Shown piece by piece: positions 41,337 to 48,188 of a stretch of DNA of 64,000 bases. The position numbers and the translations under genes are program-made. Origin of the DNA: PALSA-1316 sp964499365 (GTDB lineage: Bacteria > Nitrospirota > Thermodesulfovibrionia > Thermodesulfovibrionales > UBA6898); NCBI GenBank assembly GCA_964499365.1, contig CAZCKU010000004.1, positions 62,001-126,000 of the forward strand. Direction: 5' to 3'. The number at the start of each line of letters is the position of its first letter. The stretch's first letter is position 1. The notes beneath the pieces were generated by a model. That model did no database searches. It saw only the letters and a program-made list of their open reading frames with translations, and had not been told where the DNA came from.

Positions 41337-42738
41337 TTATCTGTCCCCTGAAACAGACCACCCTGTTTTTCCCTGAAGCCTTTGCCGCATAAAGGGCCGT
41401 ATCCGCGGCATTGAGGAGAGCTTTCACATCCCCCGCGTTTATCGGATACGACGCAATTCCGCCGCTCAGCGTTATGGTGACGCCGCCGGTCAGGTCAGGA
41501 AGAAACGAGGTCTGCTCGACCGACGAGCGAATCCGGTCTGCAAGATATATCGTGTCAGGTTCCGGCGTGTTAGGGAGGACAATGACGAACTCCTCTCCTC
41601 CGTAGCGCACCACGATGTCTGCTTCGCGCGAGGCAGAGCGGAGGATACCGGCGAGTTCGACCAGCACTTCATCGCCGGCCTGATGGCCGTATGTATCATT
41701 CAGCATCTTGAAACCGTCAATATCGAACAGGATAATTGAAAAGGAATGCCCGTAGCGGTTTGAACGGGCTATCTCTGCCTCCAACTGCCGGTAGAAGTAT
41801 CTGCTGTTGAAGAGACCGGTAAGTCCGTCGGTAATTGACAGGCGTCTCGTCTCCTGAAAGAGCCGTATCTTTTCGAGGATCATCGAGATATGGTTTCCGA
41901 CCAGAGAGAGCAGGGCGGCGATATCAAAATTGAAGGTACAGCCCGACTCCCCCTTGGCTGCCAGGAAGAGGATGCCGGTAACCGCTCCGTCGAAAATCAG
42001 GGGCACGGCCGCCACAAAGGTAATCTGCTCGTCTGCGAGGCTTTTATTGCGGGCTATCTCGGAATTCTCAGCAACATACAGCGGTTCGCCGCAACGGACG
42101 ATCTCGCAGCAGAGTTCCTGCAAGCTGCCCCTGTCTGCGTTTTCGATGAATGCGGGGGAGAGGTCTTTCCCGGTCTTCAGCCGGAAGGTGTCATCGTCAC
42201 GGACCATTAGCCATCCGGTGCTGAAGTCGGTGACCAGCAGGACTTTGCTGAGGAGGTTTCCGACCACAAGGTCCATATCGTCGGATGATATGAAGGCGCT
42301 CGAAAGGGTATTGAGTATAATTAGTTCCTTGTTCCTCTTCAGCAGTTCATTTTCGAGAGATACATAGTTCGATATATCCTTAAGCATCACCCGTGACAAC
42401 TGCATCCCCTGGTCTGTCGTGAAGGGCAGAATCGATACCTCGATATGCCGGTTGCGGCAGACAACCAGGTCAATGTCCGCTGCGGCCTTTCTGAGTGCCT
42501 CGGGAATCTTGCCGCAAAAGATCGTCAGTTCCTCGACGTTGCAGAAGGACCGGCCCCTCAGGTCCGGCTTGGAGATGTTAACAAAATCGGAGAAGCTCTG
42601 GTTCAGGTCAATGATGGTACCGTCACCATGCAGGACGACGAACGGGTCCGGGATGAGATCAAGGGTGAAGTAGTCGACCCCCTTTTCCCCTTTGATTCCG
42701 GCAAGCACGCCATTATTGTGAGAACCGTCCGATTTCAT
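41329..42738 (-). CDS. PAS-GAF-GGDEF diguanylate cyclase
   Basis: 469 residues. A PAS-like domain (about 22-135) begins FTLDLIPDPFVVLHGDGTII; a GAF domain (about 150-300) follows; the GGDEF domain (about 305-465) has the signature DGLTGLFNSRYFYRQLEAEI and active-site VRYGGEEFVIVLP, which is catalytically competent. An RxxD inhibitory site is suggested by ADRIRSSVEQ spacing but is not certain. It synthesises cyclic di-GMP. It lies upstream of the oxidoreductase beta gene with an eight-base overlap. TATACT ends four bases before the ATG. A receiver-PilZ c-di-GMP-binding protein ends the same gene run. Confidence 0.92.
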   Translation of the reverse strand: MKSDGSHNNGVLAGIKGEKGVDYFTLDLIPDPFVVLHGDGTIIDLNQSFSDFVNISKPDLRGRSFCNVEELTIFCGKIPEALRKAAADIDLVVCRNRHIEVSILPFTTDQGMQLSRVMLKDISNYVSLENELLKRNKELIILNTLSSAFISSDDMDLVVGNLLSKVLLVTDFSTGWLMVRDDDTFRLKTGKDLSPAFIENADRGSLQELCCEIVRCGEPLYVAENSEIARNKSLADEQITFVAAVPLIFDGAVTGILFLAAKGESGCTFNFDIAALLSLVGNHISMILEKIRLFQETRRLSITDGLTGLFNSRYFYRQLEAEIARSNRYGHSFSIILFDIDGFKMLNDTYGHQAGDEVLVELAGILRSASREADIVVRYGGEEFVIVLPNTPEPDTIYLADRIRSSVEQTSFLPDLTGGVTITLSGGIASYPINAGDVKALLNAADTALYAAKASGKNRVVCFRGQINA

Positions 42739-42846
42739 AATCAGTATATATTACAAACATTTGGAAGAAAAAAGAAGGAGTTCCTCCGAGTCAACCCGGG
42801 CAGACGCCGACAGGGGTGCGACAGGAAGACACTCCAGGGTCCGGGG

Positions 42847-43497
42847 TCAGTCCGGCCAGCCGAAGGCCCCGACGAGCGGAACAAAAACACAGGGAGTATG
42901 GTATGTCTTGCGGAGGCCTTCCTTCGACTTTACAACCCTGACCAGCTGCTGTGAATATCTGTCGCCCACAGGGGCGACGAGGACTCCCTGCGATGCCAGC
43001 TGTTCGACCAGCGGCGAAGGGACGTCGGGTGCTCCGGCCGTGACGATTATCCTGTCGAAGGGCGCTTCCCCGGGCCATCCGAGCGTTCCGTCACCCGACC
43101 TCACATATATAGTTGCATAGCCAAGCGTCCTGAAACGCTCAGCAGCCTTATCCGCAAGATCAGGATACCGCTCGATCGTGTAGACTTCCCGGGCAAGCGT
43201 GGCGAGAATTGCGGCCTGATAGCCGGATCCCGTCCCGATCTCGAGGACCTTTTCATCCCCGCGCAGTTCCAGAAGTTCTGTCATGACCGCAACCATGTAC
43301 GGCTGTGAGATCGTCTGTCCATCGGCGGTCGGCAGGGCTGAATCATCGTAGGCACGGGACTGCTGTGCAGGCTCAATAAAGAGATGGCGGGGTATCTCTT
43401 CCATGGCCCGCAGAACGTTCGGGTCGCTGATCCCGCGGGGAATCAGCTGGTTTCTGACCATCGCCTTTCTGAGGTCCCTGTAATCCGTGGTCGTCAT
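42847..43497 (-). CDS. pcm: Protein-L-isoaspartate O-methyltransferase
   Basis: 216 residues, SAM-dependent repair methyltransferase for isoaspartyl damage. Motifs: RAYDDSALPTADGQTISQPY, ELLELRGDEKVLEIGTGSGY (motif I), TIERYPDLADKAAERF and FDRIIVTAGAPDVP with the C-terminal LVAPVGDRYSQQLV. It lies three bases after the FAD-dehydrogenase gene and one gene after surE; surE-pcm linkage is common in bacteria and both are tied to stationary-phase maintenance. The 108-bp gap downstream, before the diguanylate cyclase gene, shows no clear terminator. Confidence 0.95.
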   Translation of the reverse strand: MTTTDYRDLRKAMVRNQLIPRGISDPNVLRAMEEIPRHLFIEPAQQSRAYDDSALPTADGQTISQPYMVAVMTELLELRGDEKVLEIGTGSGYQAAILATLAREVYTIERYPDLADKAAERFRTLGYATIYVRSGDGTLGWPGEAPFDRIIVTAGAPDVPSPLVEQLASQGVLVAPVGDRYSQQLVRVVKSKEGLRKTYHTPCVFVPLVGAFGWPD

Positions 43498-43500
43498 CCC

Positions 43501-44880
43501 TTACAGCCTCTCGAGTATTTCCCTGGCTGCCACCACCCCGGAGGCCGATGCCTGGATCAGCCCCCTGCTGACACCCGGCCCATCACCGGCTGCAAAGATA
43601 TTCCGTATTTCGGTCTCAAGCCTGTCTGTCAGCTTGAGCTGCATGGAGTAGAACTTCATCTCGACTCCGTACAGCAGGGTATGGCGCGAATTGACACCCG
43701 GCGCTATCTGGTCGAGCGCCTCCAGCATCTCAAGGATATCCGAGAGATACCGGTAGGGAAGGGCAAAGCTCAGGTCGCCCGGCGTTGCATCATGCAGCGA
43801 CGGCTGAACAATATTCTTCTCGATCCGGTCGCGGGTGGAACGCCTCCCCGCCTGCAGGTCCCCCAATCTCTGGACGATGACTCCCTTGCCGATGAAGTTT
43901 GCCAGCTGGGCTATATATCTGCCGTAGGATATCGGCTCGTCAAACGGTTCGGTGAAATAGGTGCTGACCAGCAGCGCAAAATTCGTATTCTTCGTCCTGC
44001 GGTCGGTATAGCTGTGTCCGTTAACCGTCCAGATACCCTTGAGGTATTCCTTCACCACTTCACCGTAGGGGTTGACGCAGAAGGTTCTGACCCTGTCATC
44101 GAACTTCTTTGAGTAGAAGACGAGCTTGGGTTCATAGGTAATTCCCGTCAGAGGCTCCAGGACGGCAGCCGGCAGTTCAACCCTCACGCCCACATCGACG
44201 GGGTTCTTCAGCTGGGTCAGCCCGAGCCTGCGCGCCTCCTCCTCAAGCCACTTCGACCCCTCGCGGCCCGGGGCCAGGATCAGGTATCCGGAGGAGAAGA
44301 CCCTTCCGTCCCTCAGCTGAATCCCGGTATAACCGTTCTCATCGACCAGTACGCGCTCCGCATCGGCCCTGAATTCGATGTCGATTCTCCTGCTGATGGC
44401 ATCCTTCATCTTTTTAAGGACTTTGAGGCACCGGTCGGTGCCGATATGCCTCACCGGAGACGGAACGAGCATGAGGTTGTTTTTCGAGGCAAGGTGGCCC
44501 AGGTTCTGAATCTCCTCCGGGTTGTCCCCAAAAATCTCATCCGGCGCACCGTAGTGGATATATATCCCGTCGACATAATCGATCAGCTCCTGAACACTTG
44601 CCTTGTCCATGTAACGGGAGAGGAACCCGCCGACCTCGGGAGAAAGGCTGAGTTTTCCGTCGCTGTATGCCCCGGCCCCGCCCCATCCGCTCAGCAGATG
44701 ACATTCGGGGCAGGTGGTGCAGGAAATCTTCCTCTCCTTTGAAGGACACCGGCGCTGGACAATATCCAGCCCCTTTTCCAGTATCAGGACACGCGCCTTC
44801 TTCCTTGCCTTCAGAAACTCGAGAGCCGCAAAAATACCGGCCGGGCCGGATCCGAGAATGATCACATCATAGCTCTTCAT
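43501..44880 (-). CDS. FAD-dependent dehydrogenase (COG2509-type)
   Basis: 459 residues. FAD-binding Rossmann motif at the N-terminus (YDVIILGSGPAGIFAALEFL), then ILEKGLDIVQRRCPSKERK and CTTCPECHLLSGWGGAGAYS, a CX2CX2C run followed by the conserved GGAGAYSDGKLSLSPEVGG. Later DVGVRVELPA and the C-terminal AAGDGPGVSRGLIQASASG. This matches a family of predicted flavoprotein dehydrogenases of unknown substrate, sometimes compared with sulfide- or geranylgeranyl-type reductases. The cysteine cluster may bind a metal or be redox active. It overlaps the surE gene by 14 bases. Confidence 0.88.
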   Translation of the reverse strand: MKSYDVIILGSGPAGIFAALEFLKARKKARVLILEKGLDIVQRRCPSKERKISCTTCPECHLLSGWGGAGAYSDGKLSLSPEVGGFLSRYMDKASVQELIDYVDGIYIHYGAPDEIFGDNPEEIQNLGHLASKNNLMLVPSPVRHIGTDRCLKVLKKMKDAISRRIDIEFRADAERVLVDENGYTGIQLRDGRVFSSGYLILAPGREGSKWLEEEARRLGLTQLKNPVDVGVRVELPAAVLEPLTGITYEPKLVFYSKKFDDRVRTFCVNPYGEVVKEYLKGIWTVNGHSYTDRRTKNTNFALLVSTYFTEPFDEPISYGRYIAQLANFIGKGVIVQRLGDLQAGRRSTRDRIEKNIVQPSLHDATPGDLSFALPYRYLSDILEMLEALDQIAPGVNSRHTLLYGVEMKFYSMQLKLTDRLETEIRNIFAAGDGPGVSRGLIQASASGVVAAREILERL

Positions 44881-45646
44881 CGGTACCCTCCAGCATCTCC
44901 GAAACCTTCCAGCTGTCCCTCAGGTAGGTCAGGGCAGCATGGTTCGTCAGGTCGAGATGGATCGGCGTGATCGAAATATAATTCTGCTGTACCGCCTCCA
45001 TGTCAGCTTCATCCCCATGCTCCCAGAAGGTCCTGCCGCCTCCGATCCAGTAATATTTTTCGCCCCACGGGTTAAAGGTCTCCTGGATCGAATTTTCGTA
45101 GATGCGCTTCCCCTGCCGCGTTATCTTTATGCCCCTGATCTCCTGCCGGGAGACAGGCGGGAAATTGACATTCAGGAGAGTGTCGTACGGAAGGGATTGC
45201 CGCAACACATACGAGACGATCTTTGTCGCAAAGAACCCGGCGGTCCCGTACTGATCATCCCGGTCGGATACGACAGAAAATGCGACCGAAGGCACGCCGA
45301 AGATCGTACCCTCGATGGCTGCCGAAACAGTGCCGGAATACGTGATGTCATCGCCGAGGTTCGCCCCGCGGTTGATTCCGGAGACGACGATATCCGGTCT
45401 CCGGGGCAGCAATTTGTTTATGCCGAGGGTGACGCAGTCGGTGGGGGTTCCGTTGATGCTGAAGATGCGCTCCCCTATCAGGTCTGCCTTCAGCGGCCGG
45501 TGCAGGGTCAGCGAATGACCAGCTGCACTCCGCTCCCTGTCGGGGGCGACCACATAGGTATCTCCCAGTTTTTTCATCGCCTCCCCGAGCGCCAGAATAC
45601 CGGGTGCGTGGACTCCGTCATCGTTTGTAATAAGAATAACAGCCAT
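44867..45646 (-). CDS. surE: 5'/3'-nucleotidase SurE
   Basis: 259 residues, metal-dependent nucleoside monophosphate phosphatase. The N-terminal ILITNDDGVHAPGILALG carries the two metal-binding aspartates; SAAGHSLTLHRPL, VVSGINRGANLGDDITYSGTVSAA and TDCVTLG are also diagnostic. Length is normal. It is the first gene of the surE-FAD-pcm set and is divergent from purM across a 172-bp region. Confidence 0.95.
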   Translation of the reverse strand: MAVILITNDDGVHAPGILALGEAMKKLGDTYVVAPDRERSAAGHSLTLHRPLKADLIGERIFSINGTPTDCVTLGINKLLPRRPDIVVSGINRGANLGDDITYSGTVSAAIEGTIFGVPSVAFSVVSDRDDQYGTAGFFATKIVSYVLRQSLPYDTLLNVNFPPVSRQEIRGIKITRQGKRIYENSIQETFNPWGEKYYWIGGGRTFWEHGDEADMEAVQQNYISITPIHLDLTNHAALTYLRDSWKVSEMLEGTDEEL

Positions 45647-45755
45647 CGGTTCCTATTGTATCAGAAAGACGAGTGCTTGTTGAGCAGAAATGCGTTCCGT
45701 ACGATTGCAGCTGTTTCTGAACTGCCGGCGGATTTCTTTGGAAATATCTTGCCCT

Positions 45756-45784
45756 TTGAGGGCTGTTTGTGCAAAATATATACT
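45756..45784 (+). promoter_or_regulatory. Promoter of purM
   Basis: TTGAGG (4/6 to -35), exact 17-bp spacer and TATACT (45779-45784). Predicted start about 28 bases before the purM ATG, so this transcript has a normal leader. Confidence 0.55.
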
Positions 45785-45818
45785 CTTATGGAAAGCGCTT
45801 GCCTGATCAACAGCAGAC

Positions 45819-46856
45819 ATGAAATCAAATAAGAGCATAACCTATAAGAAGTCAGGTGTCGATATTGATGAGGGTGACCGGTTTGTCGATCTGATCAAGC
45901 CCCTTGTCAGAAAGACATTCAGGCCCGGGGTGATGACGGATATCGGCTCCTTCGGCGCATTTTTCAAGCTGGCCCCGAAATACAAAAACCCTGTCCTGGT
46001 GAGCGGTACCGACGGCGTCGGGACGAAACTCAAGATTGCCTTCATGTCTGACAAACACGATACGGTCGGCATAGACCTGGTCGCCATGTGCGTCAACGAT
46101 ATACTCACCTGCGGCGCCGAGCCGCTCTTCTTCCTGGACTACTTTGCGACCGGCAGGTTGAAACCTGAAAAGGCTGCCCAGGTCGTCAAGGGCATAGCGG
46201 CGGGATGCGGCGAAGCGGGATGCGCACTTGTCGGCGGCGAAACTGCTGAAATGCCGGGTTTCTATGGGCCCGGTGAATATGACCTTGCCGGATTTGCCGT
46301 CGGCATCGTCGACCGCACCAGGCTCATTGACGGAAAGGCCATCAGAGCAGGGGATGCGATCCTCGGTATCGCCTCGAATGGTATTCATAGCAACGGCTAT
46401 TCCCTGGTCAGGAAGGTGTTATTCGACGCACACCGGAAAAACATCCGCAGGGTCATCCCGGAACTGGGAACTTCACTGGCAGAGGAACTGCTCAGACCCA
46501 CGCGAATCTACGTCAAGGCGTTCAACGCCCTGAAGAACAAGGTTGAGATCACCGGTATGGCCCATATGACCGGCGGCGGTATTCCGGGCAATCTTCCCCG
46601 GGTGTTCCCAAAGGGTCTTGGGGCTGAGCTTTATGAAGACTCCTGGCCTGCACCTCCGATTTTCGACATGGTCCGCAGGCTCGGGAACGTGCCTGCGGAG
46701 GACATGCGCAGGACCTTTAATATGGGTTTGGGGTACATGGTGATTATCAGGTCTCAGGACGTCAAGAAGGCCTTGACGCTCCTCTACCGTCACGGTTATG
46801 AGTCCTTCTATATAGGGAACATAAAAAAAGGCATAAAGGGTGTGCGGTATGCATAA
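45819..46856 (+). CDS. purM: Phosphoribosylformylglycinamidine cyclo-ligase (AIR synthetase)
   Basis: 345 residues. ATP-dependent ring closure to 5-aminoimidazole ribotide in purine synthesis. Family features: ITYKKSGVDIDEGDRFVDLI, GSFGAFFKL, VSGTDGVGTKLKIAF, GIDLVAMCVNDILTCGAEPL, ALVGGETAEMPGFYGPGEYD and IASNGIHSNGYSLVRKV; the C-terminal domain includes AHMTGGGIPGNLPRVFP. The gene overlaps the M23 peptidase gene by eight bases. No other purine gene is nearby. Confidence 0.97.
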   Translation: MKSNKSITYKKSGVDIDEGDRFVDLIKPLVRKTFRPGVMTDIGSFGAFFKLAPKYKNPVLVSGTDGVGTKLKIAFMSDKHDTVGIDLVAMCVNDILTCGAEPLFFLDYFATGRLKPEKAAQVVKGIAAGCGEAGCALVGGETAEMPGFYGPGEYDLAGFAVGIVDRTRLIDGKAIRAGDAILGIASNGIHSNGYSLVRKVLFDAHRKNIRRVIPELGTSLAEELLRPTRIYVKAFNALKNKVEITGMAHMTGGGIPGNLPRVFPKGLGAELYEDSWPAPPIFDMVRRLGNVPAEDMRRTFNMGLGYMVIIRSQDVKKALTLLYRHGYESFYIGNIKKGIKGVRYA

Positions 46857-47685
46857 GGTCAGGGCCGTAATCAGGAAGGCTTTTACCCCGGTCACGATCA
46901 TGCTCATCCCTCATAGCAACCGCAAGGCAATAAATCTCAAAGTCCCCTCTGTCGGCGTGCTCGCCTCTGTTCTCCTCTGGTTTATCGGGACGATCTATGT
47001 TTTTTCTGTGGCTGTCGACGCCTTTGAGTACAAGAGAATGAAGCAGAGCCTCAACTATTATTCCTTGCAGTTCATGGAGCTGAAGTCGACCATCACCTCG
47101 CTGAAGAAGGCTGAGGGCGAGCTGACCCGGCTCTTTTCCTTCAAGACAAAGGCTCAGGTCCTTAAGAATCTCGATACCTCGGACAGCGGTTCTCTTGATA
47201 TGGAGAGCCTCAGGGAACAGATCAGGGTTTCGATGGAAAGTGTCGGAGAAATAAAGGATTTTCTCAGCCAGCAGAAGGATGTCTTCCTTGCGACCCCTAC
47301 GGGTTGGCCGGTCGACGGACATGTTACCTCTCCCTTCGGTGACAGGGACCACCCCCGGTCCGGAGAGCCGAAATTCCATACAGGCATCGATATAGCTGCG
47401 GAACCCGGCACCCCGGTCAAGGCTACCGCTGACGGCATCGTCAGTTTTTCAGGATGGTCCGGCGGGGGCGGAAATCTTGCTGTTATCGAGCATGGCTTCG
47501 GGTTTTCGACGTATTATGCACATAACAGGATGGTTGTGGTCAAGGTTGGCCAGAAGGTGAAGCGGGGCGATATTATCGGCTATGTCGGGTCTACCGGCAA
47601 CTCGACCGGTCCGCATCTTCATTATGAAATCATACGTGCAGGGAAGGTGGTCAACCCGGTCGCGTATATCCAGGGGAGGTCATGA
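46849..47685 (+). CDS. M23-family metallopeptidase (cell-wall endopeptidase)
   Basis: 278 residues. One N-terminal membrane helix (about 30-52, VPSVGVLASVLLWFIGTIYV), a coiled coil (about 60-140) and a LytM/M23 domain (about 165-275). Zinc ligands are visible: FHTGIDIA (HxxxD) and PHLHYEI (HxH), with GWSGGGGNLAVIEHGFGFST between them. It should cut peptidoglycan cross-bridges in the periplasm. Its stop overlaps the start of a bactofilin gene; M23 peptidase-bactofilin pairs control cell shape in other bacteria (for example Csd1-CcmA in Helicobacter), so a shape-determining pair is likely. Confidence 0.9.
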   Translation: MHKVRAVIRKAFTPVTIMLIPHSNRKAINLKVPSVGVLASVLLWFIGTIYVFSVAVDAFEYKRMKQSLNYYSLQFMELKSTITSLKKAEGELTRLFSFKTKAQVLKNLDTSDSGSLDMESLREQIRVSMESVGEIKDFLSQQKDVFLATPTGWPVDGHVTSPFGDRDHPRSGEPKFHTGIDIAAEPGTPVKATADGIVSFSGWSGGGGNLAVIEHGFGFSTYYAHNRMVVVKVGQKVKRGDIIGYVGSTGNSTGPHLHYEIIRAGKVVNPVAYIQGRS

Positions 47686-48062
47686 TGTTTCACAAAAACA
47701 CGGAAAAACTGGAGTCCCTCGTTGGAGGCAATTCGACGTTTAAGGGCTCGATAGAGACAAAGGGCACGATCCGCATCGACGGTGTCATCGAGGGAAATAT
47801 CGGCGCAGACTGGGTTATTATCGGTGAGAAGGCGCAGGTGCGCGGCGATATAACATCGCGGGGCATCGTTGTCGGCGGCAGGGTCGACGGCAATCTGCAT
47901 GCCAAGGAGATTGTCGAGATCCGCTCCAAAGGTCAGGTATGCGGCGAGATCCATACAAGCAAGCTGACCGTGATTGAGGGGGCCGTTTTTGACGGGCGAT
48001 CCTCGATGCACAAGGAAGAATCGAACGTTGTCGAACTGCTGACAAAGGAGAAGGTCAAGTAG
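47682..48062 (+). CDS. Bactofilin (polymer-forming cytoskeletal protein)
   Basis: 126 residues. The bactofilin beta-helix core runs from about 10 to 110, with repeats such as GSIETKGTIRIDGVIEGNIG and SRGIVVGGRVDGNLHAKEIV; N- and C-terminal tails are short and polar. Bactofilins polymerise without nucleotide and place wall enzymes. The ATG ATG at 47682/47685 overlaps the stop of the upstream M23 peptidase. The following 126 bp contain two T-runs and a possible ppdK promoter. Confidence 0.93.
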   Translation: MMFHKNTEKLESLVGGNSTFKGSIETKGTIRIDGVIEGNIGADWVIIGEKAQVRGDITSRGIVVGGRVDGNLHAKEIVEIRSKGQVCGEIHTSKLTVIEGAVFDGRSSMHKEESNVVELLTKEKVK

Positions 48063-48136
48063 TTTCTTGCCGTGTCAATGAGCTGCCCGGTATATTGCTT
48101 TTTTTGAGACTCTGGGTTAGCATATTGGGCTTTTTT

Positions 48137-48167
48137 TTGATACAGTTATTCTAGTAATAATTAATAT
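48137..48167 (+). promoter_or_regulatory. Candidate promoter of ppdK
   Basis: TTGATA (48137-48142) and TAATAT (48162-48167) with a 19-bp spacer, about 20 bp before the ppdK start, in an AT-rich stretch. A TTAATA at 18 bp overlaps. The spacing is suboptimal. Confidence 0.3.
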
Positions 48168-48188
48168 TCCTATTGGGAGGGCGTTTTC

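Noticed and set aside
48087..48138. T-runs between bactofilin and ppdK as an intrinsic terminator
   Set aside because: There are two T-runs but no stable GC stem before either; the pairings I could draw are interrupted.
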